From NCBI GenBank assembly GCA_001776775.1, contig MFDD01000001.1, positions 1,804 through 41,833 of the forward strand: a DNA stretch of 40,030 nt, read 5' to 3'. This document shows positions 9,955 to 17,647 of the stretch, in pieces. The notes beneath the pieces were generated by a model, which worked only from the letters and a program-made list of their open reading frames with translations, did no database searches and was not told where the DNA came from. Numbering within the stretch: the first letter of the stretch is position 1; every line of letters begins with the position of its first letter. Source of the DNA: Candidatus Daviesbacteria bacterium RIFCSPHIGHO2_02_FULL_43_12. GTDB taxonomy: Bacteria; Patescibacteriota; Microgenomatia; Daviesbacterales; UBA10151. The position numbers and the translations under genes are program-made.

Positions 9955-11805
9955 TTAATGATTGATTGAACTTTTGATATATTCCAAATACTCCGGGTGG
10001 CCGTGTAGAGCCATAAAATACCACCATTCGGCCCCCCAAAGATAAGCGGTTTTGAAATTAGTTTCCCGAGCAAAGGAAATATTAGCTTTAAGCTGTGAAA
10101 GTGGAAAAAACTTTAACTGCTCTTCAATCGGGATCTCTTGAATAGGTACTCTACTCGCCGGCCAGGGTTCGGCTTGGAGCTCGGCAACTAAGGTTTCTTT
10201 AAAGGTAGCCTGAGTTAAATGTTTCATCACCTTTGCTTTTAAATCATAAAAAAGAGGCGGCAGAGGATAGCTGACCTGTCCAAAAAGAGGATTCCAAACT
10301 TGTCGATACATGGTAATACCCAGAATATGTTCTCTGTTTTGATCCGGATCCTGAGTTAAGATATTCATCACTCCTTTCCAACTGGATAATTCGCCGGAAT
10401 CAGTGAGCATAATCGGCCGGTGGTCGAGCTGTTTAATTAAACTCAGCTCTTTTTCCAGGAGCTTGCCCCGCTCTATTGGAGGGATACTGCAGCTGCCAAA
10501 GGAAAGCAAAGGTTCATTTTCGACTTGCCACATGGAGATAGCCTTAAATTCTTTAAAATGAGAAATTTCCCCCAGCAGGAGGCTCAATACCCGCTCTATT
10601 TGACGTTCAATTGGTAGTTTACTTAGCCAGGGAGGAATAAAACATTCTGGCCAGCGGGGCTGCTTGTAGCCGACAACCAGGAGCACCTCGACCCGATATT
10701 TAGCAGCTTCTTCTAAGTAAAAATCAATATCTTTAAAGTAAAAGGCCCCGTCAGTTGGTTCAACCTCGTCCCAATAAACAGGCAGACGGACTTTTTTAAT
10801 TTTTAAATCTTGCAGACTTTGGGTAAAAGTTGTCTTGGCGTCTAACCCTAAACTCTGGGCATAGCGAGGGGAGTAGGTAAGCCCAAAATCAGCCAGTGGG
10901 GATTTGACTTGGGCTAGCCCCAAGATTAAAAGCCCTATTCCAATCAAGACGATCCCTAAAACTTTGGTCATAAATTTTACCAAGGTTGATTTTTCGGCGT
11001 AAATTTTGGGATAGAAGCGGGCCAGTATCAATGAACTTAGAAACAAAAAGATATACTGGGTGCCTTGGAGTGAATTGACCAGAGCTGGGTTAGCCAGGGC
11101 AATGGAAAAGGTCAGTAGTAGCTCCGCTGACCCTCCACAAGCCTGACCAAATACAAAGAGCCAACCCATTTTGGAGAAAAGATTAAAACTTTGGGTTTGT
11201 CCGACAAAGACTCGCTGATGTAACTTGGGGATTAAATAAATCAACATCCCGACAGGAATCAGGATCAATCGAGACCAAGCAAAAACCGTCAGAAAGGGAG
11301 CCAGGGAGTAGGCCCAGTGGAGGACAATATAAGAGCAGGCAAAGAGGAAAGCCGAGCCAAGTTCCAGCCCAAACTCAGCTAGAATTAGCCTACCCTTTAG
11401 ATAAGGTAAGGTTAAGGTCGAAAGCCCCAGGATCAGTATTCCGGCAGCCCAAGCTTGGTTAACTGAGATCGATTGAGAGATATAGCCATAAAAGATGAGT
11501 AGAAAAATTGGTATTAGGGTGCCAATGACCGGGATAACCCGGTAAACCAAGCCTTTTTGCAGAGCTTTGAACATAAAGTAGGCGCCGGTTGTCCAAAGTA
11601 GGGTCGATGAGGAAGCGAGTAAAAAGACCTGAATGTCGGGGGTTTGGGTAAAAGGGATGATAAACAGGCCTATCAGCGAAAAGACACTAAAATAAAAGAC
11701 ATAGACTAAAGGATCAGGGATTTTCTCATTCAGCAGGAATTTATCGATTAACACCGCGATCGAATTTAGAAGATAGGCAAGTAAGGTGAAGGGAAGATGA
11801 CTCAC
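9955..11805 (-). CDS. EamA/DMT-type membrane transporter fused to a GH-A clan glycoside hydrolase-like domain
   Basis: The N-terminal ~300 residues contain ten hydrophobic segments arranged like an EamA/drug-metabolite transporter. Residues about 310-616 form a soluble domain resembling a TIM-barrel clan GH-A glycosidase. WQVENEP places an Asn-Glu pair at about residues 430-431 as the expected acid/base. VAELQAEPW at about 539-547 offers Glu542 or Glu546 as the nucleophile. The substrate is unknown. The start is GTG; an in-frame TAA lies two codons upstream, so this is the first possible start. It lies 6 nt after a TATAGT -10 box, suggesting a leaderless mRNA. If the usual 10-TM topology with both ends inside holds, the hydrolase would be cytoplasmic, which is odd for a glycosidase. 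Confidence 0.7.
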   Translation of the reverse strand: MSHLPFTLLAYLLNSIAVLIDKFLLNEKIPDPLVYVFYFSVFSLIGLFIIPFTQTPDIQVFLLASSSTLLWTTGAYFMFKALQKGLVYRVIPVIGTLIPIFLLIFYGYISQSISVNQAWAAGILILGLSTLTLPYLKGRLILAEFGLELGSAFLFACSYIVLHWAYSLAPFLTVFAWSRLILIPVGMLIYLIPKLHQRVFVGQTQSFNLFSKMGWLFVFGQACGGSAELLLTFSIALANPALVNSLQGTQYIFLFLSSLILARFYPKIYAEKSTLVKFMTKVLGIVLIGIGLLILGLAQVKSPLADFGLTYSPRYAQSLGLDAKTTFTQSLQDLKIKKVRLPVYWDEVEPTDGAFYFKDIDFYLEEAAKYRVEVLLVVGYKQPRWPECFIPPWLSKLPIERQIERVLSLLLGEISHFKEFKAISMWQVENEPLLSFGSCSIPPIERGKLLEKELSLIKQLDHRPIMLTDSGELSSWKGVMNILTQDPDQNREHILGITMYRQVWNPLFGQVSYPLPPLFYDLKAKVMKHLTQATFKETLVAELQAEPWPASRVPIQEIPIEEQLKFFPLSQLKANISFARETNFKTAYLWGAEWWYFMALHGHPEYLEYIKSSINH

Positions 11806-11811
11806 TCCTTA

Positions 11812-11840
11812 ACTATACCGAAGGTAACAACTGTTAGCAA
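11812..11840 (-). promoter_or_regulatory. Promoter of the transporter-glycosidase gene
   Basis: The -35 TTGCTA (11835-11840) and -10 TATAGT (11812-11817) are 17 bp apart on the minus strand. The GTG start begins 6 nt after the -10, so transcription would start at or next to the start codon. Confidence 0.6.
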
Positions 11841-11844
11841 TTAA

Positions 11845-12429
11845 CTAGCTCCTCTGATCTCTAGGAATATTCAGCATGTCTCTTAACCTTGCCGCCTGCG
11901 CAGCTGCATACAAAGGAGAATGGTGAGCGATGGCCGCACCTACCCTAAGTGGAGCATCAACACCCATTGTCCCCAGAACATCCATAGCAAAGTTTGGCGT
12001 AAACCTAACTCTTGCTAGTCCAAGTAAAAGATGTCCTGATTCGATCATTTCAGTCGGATATAAACTATTAGTTACAGGTGGGATATTTCGATGACGTTCT
12101 CGATCGGCCTCTTTTATCACTGCGTACGCACCATTTCCGAAAACCAGATCAGCAACTCCAACAGGCTGACTGCTTGTTTGAGTAAGGCGAATAATTTCCC
12201 TCCTAACTTGCAGAAGGTCTGTTATACCTAAAGTAATAAGCGCAGCCCGAGCAATATCGTCAGGACTTAGGTGGAACATTCCCAACAAAAAATGCTCAGG
12301 CCCAAGCGGAGCCTGTCCAAGACCATAAGCTTCCTCAGCTGCGGCCTCAGCTACTGTAATTGCTGATTGAGCTAGGGCTAATTGTGTACGTCCTCGAAAT
12401 GCTCCTTCAATAGTGAACCCACCCAACAT
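11845..12429 (-). CDS. Stand-alone Clp N-terminal (ClpC/ClpA R-domain) protein
   Basis: This 194-residue protein contains two Clp N-terminal repeats. The first has ALAQSAITVAEAAAEEA followed by LGPEHFLLGMF; the second has IESGHLLLGLARV. In ClpA/ClpC these repeats bind adaptors and substrates, but no AAA+ ATPase follows here. It could be a ClpC-binding or substrate-binding accessory, or a divergent stress protein. The frame can be extended to a TTG at 12465, but the bases TTGACA there form a perfect -35, with TAAACT as the -10 17 bp later and the ATG at 12429 7 nt beyond. That ATG is therefore the more likely start, giving a leaderless mRNA. Confidence 0.75.
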   Translation of the reverse strand: MLGGFTIEGAFRGRTQLALAQSAITVAEAAAEEAYGLGQAPLGPEHFLLGMFHLSPDDIARAALITLGITDLLQVRREIIRLTQTSSQPVGVADLVFGNGAYAVIKEADRERHRNIPPVTNSLYPTEMIESGHLLLGLARVRFTPNFAMDVLGTMGVDAPLRVGAAIAHHSPLYAAAQAARLRDMLNIPRDQRS

Positions 12430-12436
12430 GTTCTGA

Positions 12437-12465
12437 AGTTTATTACCTGTGAATGAGTTTGTCAA
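12437..12465 (-). promoter_or_regulatory. Promoter of the Clp-N gene
   Basis: A consensus -35 TTGACA (12460-12465) and a -10 TAAACT (12437-12442) are separated by 17 bp. The ATG lies 7 nt downstream. The promoter lies inside the longest possible open frame, which argues against the upstream TTG start. Confidence 0.65.
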
Positions 12466-12490
12466 ACCGATAGGGTTTAGAGAGGTGAAT

Positions 12491-13798
12491 CTAAGCTTTC
12501 TGGTCTTTTTTTAGTACGTCTTTGACATCAACAGAATGTCCCAAGAGCTTTAATAAATAGTGCGGAATACCATTATTTTCAATAATTTCTTGATAGACAT
12601 AGGCTGATGGCCGGGGAGTCCTCTGCAAAGTTTTATAATCCACCTCGATTAGTCCAAAACGGGGGCTAAATCCATCTGACCATTCATAATTATCCATCAA
12701 GCTCCAGTGAAAATATCCTTTAACCTGGACGCCGCTTTGGATAGCATGGTAGATCTCTTTTAGATAAGACAGCAAAAAGCGGACTCGTCTGTCATCATTC
12801 GTTGAAGCCAGTCCGTTTTCCGTAATATAAACTGGTTTATGATAATCTGAAAAATCCATAATCACGTCAAAGATGCCTTCGGGATGAATCTCCCAGCCCA
12901 AGTCTGAAACATCTTTTTTGGTAGTTTCGATATCGACAATCTCCGGGAAATGTCCTTCACCAGAGAAGTTAATATATTGATTAAAGTAATAATTTAAGCC
13001 CAAAAAATCATGAGTATTCTTGCCGGTTAGATAATAAAATAGGTGGTTGGTGGAGATATCCATAAACCACTCCATAAAATCTTCCAAGATAGAGTGATGG
13101 TGAAAGGCCTCGAAACTAGAGACATTATGGGCAATCCCCACGGCTGCATTGGGGACAAATTGATGGATTATTCGATAAGCTTTTTTGTGCGCCCGGCTTA
13201 GATTCCACATCGCCTTTATGGCCGAGATTTTGTTTTTCTTTTGAGGTGGCCACTTGGCTTCTATATATCCGCACCAAACTAGTACGCTAGGCTCGTTAAT
13301 GGTTACCCAAAGATCAACATAAGACTCAAGACGGGGGACGACTGTTTTAACAAATCGCTCAAAATAAAAGGGGGTCTTAAAGTTTTCCCAGCCACCATTT
13401 TTAGCTAGCCATAAAGGATTGGTGAAATGATGCAAGGTAAGCATCACCGTCAACCCCTTTTTCTTGAGGGACGACAGAACCTGGATGTAATGTTCAATGG
13501 CCGCTTCATCGAACTTACCCTCCTCGGGCTCGATCCGGGACCATTCGATCGACAATCGGTGGGCATTGTGGCCTATTTTGGTAACAAGCTCAAAGTCTTG
13601 TTCAAAGCGGTGATATTGATCAACAACTTTACCCGAGCGCTTATTTTCCGGCAAGTGAGTTTTTTCCCATTCCCACCAGTCAGAATTGGTATTTTGGCCT
13701 TCCACTTGGTGTGCCGAAGTGGCTGCCCCCCATAAGAAACCCGGGGGGAAATGTAGCGTTTCATGCTCGTGTTTAGGAGGTGGCTGGGTGTTGGGCAT
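12491..13798 (-). CDS. GH1 family beta-glucosidase-like glycoside hydrolase
   Basis: Family GH1 enzymes hydrolyse beta-linked glucosides or galactosides with retention. The protein has 435 residues, close to the family norm. The N-terminal signature FPPGFLWGAATSAHQVEG is present. The acid/base Glu is in TINEPSV (about residue 165) and the nucleophile Glu is in ITENG (about 327). Both are intact, so it should be active. No signal peptide is seen, so it is probably cytoplasmic. It starts 2 bp after the stop of the upstream pilin gene and is probably cotranscribed with it. The C-terminal ~25 residues (HYLLKLLGHSVDVKDVLKK) extend past the usual end. Confidence 0.93.
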   Translation of the reverse strand: MPNTQPPPKHEHETLHFPPGFLWGAATSAHQVEGQNTNSDWWEWEKTHLPENKRSGKVVDQYHRFEQDFELVTKIGHNAHRLSIEWSRIEPEEGKFDEAAIEHYIQVLSSLKKKGLTVMLTLHHFTNPLWLAKNGGWENFKTPFYFERFVKTVVPRLESYVDLWVTINEPSVLVWCGYIEAKWPPQKKNKISAIKAMWNLSRAHKKAYRIIHQFVPNAAVGIAHNVSSFEAFHHHSILEDFMEWFMDISTNHLFYYLTGKNTHDFLGLNYYFNQYINFSGEGHFPEIVDIETTKKDVSDLGWEIHPEGIFDVIMDFSDYHKPVYITENGLASTNDDRRVRFLLSYLKEIYHAIQSGVQVKGYFHWSLMDNYEWSDGFSPRFGLIEVDYKTLQRTPRPSAYVYQEIIENNGIPHYLLKLLGHSVDVKDVLKKDQKA

Positions 13799-13800
13799 AG

Positions 13801-14310
13801 CTACTTTTCAGTCAGGGTATAATAACCTGGCTCTCTCCATACAGCTGTTGTGTCCTGATAAGTCACGGTATTTCCGGCATCTTTATCATCAGCATTCTCT
13901 AATTTAGCAGTTAAAATATATCCCTTTCCCGGAGTTCCACCCTCCCATGCTGTCGAAAAATACCCATAAAGATAACAACTTGACGCAGGTGGGCTTTTAC
14001 AACTGGAGGTCTGTTTAACATCAGTAGGTAATTTGTTGGTATAAGTAGAATCGAGTCCTGAAATCCAGGTGCCACCCTTGGTGCTTAAATCCCAGCCAGA
14101 CCCATCGGTAGTACTTGGAAAATTGCCGTTTCTTTGGTAATAAAGCTCCAGAGACAACTTCATATTTTTTAAATCCTGTTTGCGGATAGCATCCCGGGCG
14201 ATTGACTGAGCTTTGCCATAGGCAATAATCCCCATGGTCGAGAGGATCGCGACAATAGTGATGGTGATCATGATTTCCAGAAGAGTAAACCCTCGAGATC
14301 GGGCAGTCAT
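13801..14310 (-). CDS. Type IV pilin-like / type II secretion pseudopilin protein
   Basis: The 169-residue protein begins with a prepilin-type leader: a basic start, then GFTLLEIMITITIVAILSTM. This has the Gly/Phe cleavage site and the conserved Glu at position 5 of the mature protein. After the hydrophobic helix, the sequence IARDAIRKQDLKNMKLSLELYYQRNGNFP is typical of pseudopilins. The C-terminal part has two Cys residues (SSCKSPPASSCY) that may form a disulfide. A TATGAT-like -10 lies 11 nt before the ATG. It probably forms an operon with the GH1 gene immediately downstream, an unusual partner for a pilin. Confidence 0.88.
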   Translation of the reverse strand: MTARSRGFTLLEIMITITIVAILSTMGIIAYGKAQSIARDAIRKQDLKNMKLSLELYYQRNGNFPSTTDGSGWDLSTKGGTWISGLDSTYTNKLPTDVKQTSSCKSPPASSCYLYGYFSTAWEGGTPGKGYILTAKLENADDKDAGNTVTYQDTTAVWREPGYYTLTEK

Positions 14311-14335
14311 GCTTTTAGTCTATCATAAATCAAGC

Positions 14336-14890
14336 TTATTTAATTAATTTTTTTAACAAACTATCGATCGCTTCTCGTTCATGGAGTATCAATCCTAGAG
14401 TTACTCTTGAGCAATGCTCAGGAAGGCTTTTTAATGCGTCATTGCTTCGTGCGGAATCCTGACTGGCGATATCGGCTAAGAACATTGCAAGAGTTGGATC
14501 CGACAGATCAAAATTAAACGCGATGGTTCTACTCCCCGGAACCACAAAAAAAGCAACTTTGTCTAAGGGAATCCACTCGGTATTAACCACCACCCTCCTC
14601 ATTGGGTAAACCCAGGATGTTTTAATCGCCTGCCCGTTTTTATCGACCAACATTGTCCCCTCGGCTAAGGGGCGATCCGCAGCTCGATAATGAGCAAGGG
14701 GGACTTGTCTCAAGCTAAATGGATTAGCTAATCCTAATTCACCAACCAGCCGTTTATTTGAGGATAGTCTATCTGCCTGTACCCATTGGTCATATAGCTT
14801 AGCCACGGCAACCCCGGATGGTAATAGTGCTGCTAATCCTCCTCCGGCCAGTAGCAAATTTCTTCTTGAGGTTCCTTGATCAGGTGTCAT
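14336..14890 (-). CDS. Unknown exported protein with a Tat-like signal peptide
   Basis: I do not recognise this 184-residue protein. Its N-terminus has SRRNLLLAGGGLAALLPSG, a twin-arginine motif followed by a mild hydrophobic stretch and an Ala-rich possible cleavage region (VAVAKL). This fits a Tat signal peptide or anchor. The rest looks globular. A TATAAT -10 lies 11 nt before the ATG, with a weak TTGCAT -35 at 18 bp. Whether this organism has a Tat translocase cannot be seen here. A Sec signal with a chance RR pair is the alternative. Confidence 0.6.
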   Translation of the reverse strand: MTPDQGTSRRNLLLAGGGLAALLPSGVAVAKLYDQWVQADRLSSNKRLVGELGLANPFSLRQVPLAHYRAADRPLAEGTMLVDKNGQAIKTSWVYPMRRVVVNTEWIPLDKVAFFVVPGSRTIAFNFDLSDPTLAMFLADIASQDSARSNDALKSLPEHCSRVTLGLILHEREAIDSLLKKLIK

Positions 14891-14901
14891 CTTGGTAGAG
14901 G

Positions 14902-14931
14902 ATTATAAGGTCTGGACTGTTTTAAATGCAA
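14902..14931 (-). promoter_or_regulatory. Promoter of the Tat-like protein gene
   Basis: A perfect -10 TATAAT (14902-14907) lies 11 nt before the ATG, with TTGCAT (14926-14931) at 18 bp as a weak -35. Confidence 0.5.
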
Positions 14932-14949
14932 TACCTGATCTATTAAGGC

Positions 14950-15459
14950 TTAAATTTGTTCAATCACTCCGCAGGCCAATCGTGGGCCGCCGGAGTGGCC
15001 GGATTTAGACTCAGCCGGTTCGCAGTGGTCAGTGTGAGAGTGAAGAACGACCGAGGCTCCGTCTGCGTCAAAAATGGTTAAAGGTCCGTCAGTCAAAGTG
15101 ATTCTACTGGTAATAGTCTCTAAATGACCAACGCCGTCATTATTCACCTGGATATTTGGTAAATCTCCCGCATGGAAAGGATGGTTGACATCCGGATCAG
15201 AGTTGCCGGATGGACCTGGGTCGAAATGTCCTTTAGCCGAGGCAAAGGGAGGTTCGGCAAGTCCGGTTTCGTGGATATGACAGCCGTGAAGGCCAGGGGT
15301 TAAAACTGCTGGATCGCCTTGGACATCAACTGTGACATGCACCAGAGTAACTGTATCCTTTTGGTACTCAGTAAAATTAGCCTGTCCGCTGACCCCTTGT
15401 TCCGAAACAAAATCAGCTTTAGCCTGGGCGGTCTTTGTCCAGTCAGAAAAATCAAACAT
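14950..15459 (-). CDS. sodC: Cu/Zn superoxide dismutase
   Basis: Cu/Zn SOD converts superoxide to oxygen and hydrogen peroxide. Copper and zinc ligands are visible as LHGCHIHETG (His61, His63), KGHFDPG, NHPFHAGDLPN with its Asp, and VVLHSHTDH. The C-terminal signature GGPRLACGVI is also present. Unlike most bacterial homologues, no signal peptide is visible, so it may be cytoplasmic. The Phe normally found in the HGFHxH motif is replaced by Cys60, and the disulfide partner is Cys in LACG. The frame also allows a GTG at 15465. The ATG at 15459 is preferred because a TTGAAA/TAGGAT promoter ends 8 nt before it. Confidence 0.9.
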   Translation of the reverse strand: MFDFSDWTKTAQAKADFVSEQGVSGQANFTEYQKDTVTLVHVTVDVQGDPAVLTPGLHGCHIHETGLAEPPFASAKGHFDPGPSGNSDPDVNHPFHAGDLPNIQVNNDGVGHLETITSRITLTDGPLTIFDADGASVVLHSHTDHCEPAESKSGHSGGPRLACGVIEQI

Positions 15460-15467
15460 CTCCACTT

Positions 15468-15496
15468 ATCCTACACTCCTAAAATCCAGATTTCAA
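15468..15496 (-). promoter_or_regulatory. Promoter of the Cu/Zn SOD gene
   Basis: The -35 TTGAAA (15491-15496) and -10 TAGGAT (15468-15473) are 17 bp apart. The ATG at 15459 follows after 8 nt. Confidence 0.6.
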
Positions 15497-15515
15497 GTTA
15501 GAAGATAGTAAGGAA

Positions 15516-16091
15516 TTAGAGATCGTAATCTACCGATGGATCCATCTGGAGACTTCTGATGGCCCCTGGGAGATCAAGTCGAAACATCGGTCCATGGTCC
15601 CTAACCAAGGCGGATTTTCGGATAGGTCGAGAGTCTCTAGGGGTTGAGTCATATAATAGATCAAATCTTAAATCTGGATACAGTGAACTTACATGTCTCA
15701 CATGCTCCCGAACCAGCCGGCTAGGCGTAAAAGTTAAATCAACTAATTCTGCAGAGCTCTGGTCAAAACCGGCTTGTCTCATTTGCGCATAAACGATCTC
15801 CCATAAATCCTCTTGTAACCCTCGGCCCCTGATGTTATTCCTCGCATCTCTGACTACCGCCCAAGGACTTTCGGTATAACTTGTGAAAACTGGTCTACTT
15901 CGGGGAGTCCAGAGTCCTGCTCCAAAACGCCAAGGGTTTTGTACTTGCCAAACTGCAGTATTGATATTACCGGCGATAATAGCTCGAGCTTCATCTGGAC
16001 GGAGTAGAGGAGGTAAGCTATCTTTTCTAGCATCAGTCATATAGTTAGGATCATAAACCGAAGGCTTTGAAAAATCAACCCCAAAATTCAT
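15516..16091 (-). CDS. Unknown conserved-looking protein downstream of a sugar transferase
   Basis: I do not recognise this 191-residue protein. It is soluble, Arg/Asp/Pro-rich, without signal peptide or membrane segment. It has a structured middle (WEIVYAQMRQAGFDQSSAELVDLTF) and ends in acidic residues. Its ATG overlaps the stop of the sugar transferase gene (ATGA, 4 bp), so the two are translationally coupled and may work in the same envelope pathway. No catalytic motif is evident. Confidence 0.7.
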   Translation of the reverse strand: MNFGVDFSKPSVYDPNYMTDARKDSLPPLLRPDEARAIIAGNINTAVWQVQNPWRFGAGLWTPRSRPVFTSYTESPWAVVRDARNNIRGRGLQEDLWEIVYAQMRQAGFDQSSAELVDLTFTPSRLVREHVRHVSSLYPDLRFDLLYDSTPRDSRPIRKSALVRDHGPMFRLDLPGAIRSLQMDPSVDYDL

Positions 16092-16813
16092 TTAGCCCCA
16101 TTTCCTGTCAGGACTGGCATAAAAGTTGCGCCTACCATCCGGATATCTCCCCAAAAATTTGCCTCCCGTCCATACAAACAGTCATAAGTCACCCGCTCTT
16201 CGAAGGTCATCTCCGCTCGTCCATAGATGCCATATAAGCTAACCACAGCGTAACGCAGTCCGTTTTCGGCTAGGAAGATAAAGTCTTTATAGGGCTGACG
16301 ATCTTTATTGGGCTCAAAACTACAATTCCACTCGTCCTCCCTGTAAGGCCGGGCCCCGACCATCGCTAAATGGCCTCCCAGAACGGAAGGAATTTGGGGC
16401 ATCTCATCAAAGCTTAATTTTCGAAGTGTCCGTCCAATTGGAGTAACCCGGGGATCTCGATGTAGACGTTTAAAGTTATTCATGGAACCATATTGAGCGA
16501 TCAGCTGTTGTTCTAATTCCGCTGATCCTGGCTTCATCGTCCGAACTTTGTAAATATTACGCCTGGCTCCAGTCGAGAGGTCTAAATAAGGTAAACTTAA
16601 AAAAGGGGATTGGCGATCCCAGGCAAAAGCAGCCAGATAGCTTAAACAGGCTATCGGCACAGCTCCGCAAGAGACTGCAGCAGCTATGCTTACATCTAGT
16701 CTGCGCTTGAGAGGGTTGTTTAAATATTCCAGCCCTCTCAGAGAGTCACCGGTGGCAAGTAGTTGTCTGGCTTGAGCAAACTTAGGATGTTCAATGGCAA
16801 TAGCAACCGACAT
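16088..16813 (-). CDS. Bacterial sugar transferase (undecaprenyl-phosphate sugar phosphotransferase family)
   Basis: These enzymes move a sugar-phosphate onto undecaprenyl phosphate to start polysaccharide or glycan assembly. The 241-residue protein has one hydrophobic segment (about 35-60). The family signature follows as YKVRTM, RDPRVTPIGRTLRKLSFDE, and MVGARPY. The DE pair in LSFDEMPQ and the Arg/Pro of GARPY match key residues of the family. It is the first gene of a two-gene operon with the unknown 191-residue protein. The promoter lies within one copy of a 39-bp direct repeat. Confidence 0.85.
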   Translation of the reverse strand: MSVAIAIEHPKFAQARQLLATGDSLRGLEYLNNPLKRRLDVSIAAAVSCGAVPIACLSYLAAFAWDRQSPFLSLPYLDLSTGARRNIYKVRTMKPGSAELEQQLIAQYGSMNNFKRLHRDPRVTPIGRTLRKLSFDEMPQIPSVLGGHLAMVGARPYREDEWNCSFEPNKDRQPYKDFIFLAENGLRYAVVSLYGIYGRAEMTFEERVTYDCLYGREANFWGDIRMVGATFMPVLTGNGAK

Positions 16814-16819
16814 TTATTT

Positions 16820-16858
16820 AAGATTAAAACATAACTAGCGAAGTTAGTAAATCTGGTG
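16820..16858. repeat. 39-bp direct repeat, copy 1
   Basis: This copy begins aagattaaaacataac and ends aaatctggtg. It matches 17587-17625 with two mismatches. The two copies bracket the pilin-like gene at 16911-17588. On the minus strand this copy supplies the putative promoter of the sugar transferase gene (-35 TTTACT, -10 TTTAAT). Confidence 0.85.
16823..16851 (-). promoter_or_regulatory. Putative promoter of the sugar transferase operon
   Basis: A -35 TTTACT (16846-16851) and a -10 TTTAAT (16823-16828) are 17 bp apart, and the ATG lies 9 nt downstream. It is fully contained in repeat copy 1. Confidence 0.45.
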
Positions 16859-16910
16859 GCATAAAGGATAAGCACAGTTGCTCAACTTAAGAGTGTGATA
16901 TAGTCAATTT

Positions 16911-17588
16911 ATGAAGCCAGTTTCTGCCCAACGCGGTTTTGGTCTGATCCTAATATTGGTAGTCATCGGCCTGAGTATTGCCGGAGGAGTAGGGATATAT
17001 TATTTTACCAGAGCCTCGAAGAATACTCCGACAGCTTCTGCCTCACCCACTGCCCAAGCCACCGACCTCAATGTTCAAATTACTGATCTAAAAAAACAGC
17101 TGGCCGAGATGCAGGCGGAGAAGGCTTCGAAGGAGGATCTGTCTCGTCTAACGGATCAGCTACAAGCCCTAGAGTCTCCCATACCATCTCCAACCGAGGC
17201 TTCTACAGTTACTGTTTATTCATCCAAAACCCCAGTTTATATCCCGATCGGTAGTAGCACTGATTCAGTGACCGCCACAGACTGGAAAAGCTTTGATTCG
17301 CTAACCTTTTCTGCCGACCCAGCTGATTATGCCGGCAACACTGGAATGACTCTGGAAGTAAATATCCGCTCAAATGCTGGAGGGACAGCCTATGCTCGGA
17401 TAATCAATGTTACCGATAACAGCATGGTGGATAATACCGAGGTCTCGACTACTTCAACAACCTTTGCTTTTTTAACTTCTGGACAATTTAAACTATCAGG
17501 TGGAAAAAAGACCTATAAGATCCAGGGTAAAAACCCAACGGGGGACCCTATCTTTATCCAAAATGCTAGAATAAAAGTGACTTTCTAA
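16911..17588 (+). CDS. Pilin-like or membrane-anchored surface protein with a beta-rich C-terminal domain
   Basis: The 225-residue protein starts with QRGFGLILILVVIGLSIAGG, a prepilin-like hydrophobic segment with Gly-Phe but without the usual Glu at +5. A Thr/Ala/Ser-Pro linker, a short coiled coil (about residues 55-90), another Ser/Pro linker and a beta-sandwich-like domain (about 100-225) follow. It may be a minor pseudopilin or simply an anchored surface protein. A TATAGT -10 lies only 6 nt before the ATG. The gene lies between two 39-bp direct repeats, and its stop codon overlaps copy 2, as if it had been inserted or duplicated as a unit. Confidence 0.75.
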   Translation: MKPVSAQRGFGLILILVVIGLSIAGGVGIYYFTRASKNTPTASASPTAQATDLNVQITDLKKQLAEMQAEKASKEDLSRLTDQLQALESPIPSPTEASTVTVYSSKTPVYIPIGSSTDSVTATDWKSFDSLTFSADPADYAGNTGMTLEVNIRSNAGGTAYARIINVTDNSMVDNTEVSTTSTTFAFLTSGQFKLSGGKKTYKIQGKNPTGDPIFIQNARIKVTF

Positions 17589-17625
17589 GATCAAAACATA
17601 AGTAGCGAAGTTAGTAAATCTGGTG
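17587..17625. repeat. 39-bp direct repeat, copy 2
   Basis: Matches 16820-16858 with two differences (t/c at the sixth base and c/g in cataa[c/g]tag). It overlaps the stop codon of the pilin-like gene. No gene on the minus strand uses it as a promoter. Confidence 0.85.
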
Positions 17626-17647
17626 AGAATAAATTACATACTTAAAA

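Noticed and set aside
12430-12465. TTG start extending the Clp-N protein by 12 residues
   Set aside because: The TTG is the first three bases of a consensus -35 TTGACA with a -10 17 bp downstream; the ATG at 12429 follows the -10 by 7 nt.
16820-17625. Integron attC sites
   Set aside because: The repeats lack the GTTRRRY core and the paired R/L boxes of attC; only two copies and no integrase are seen.
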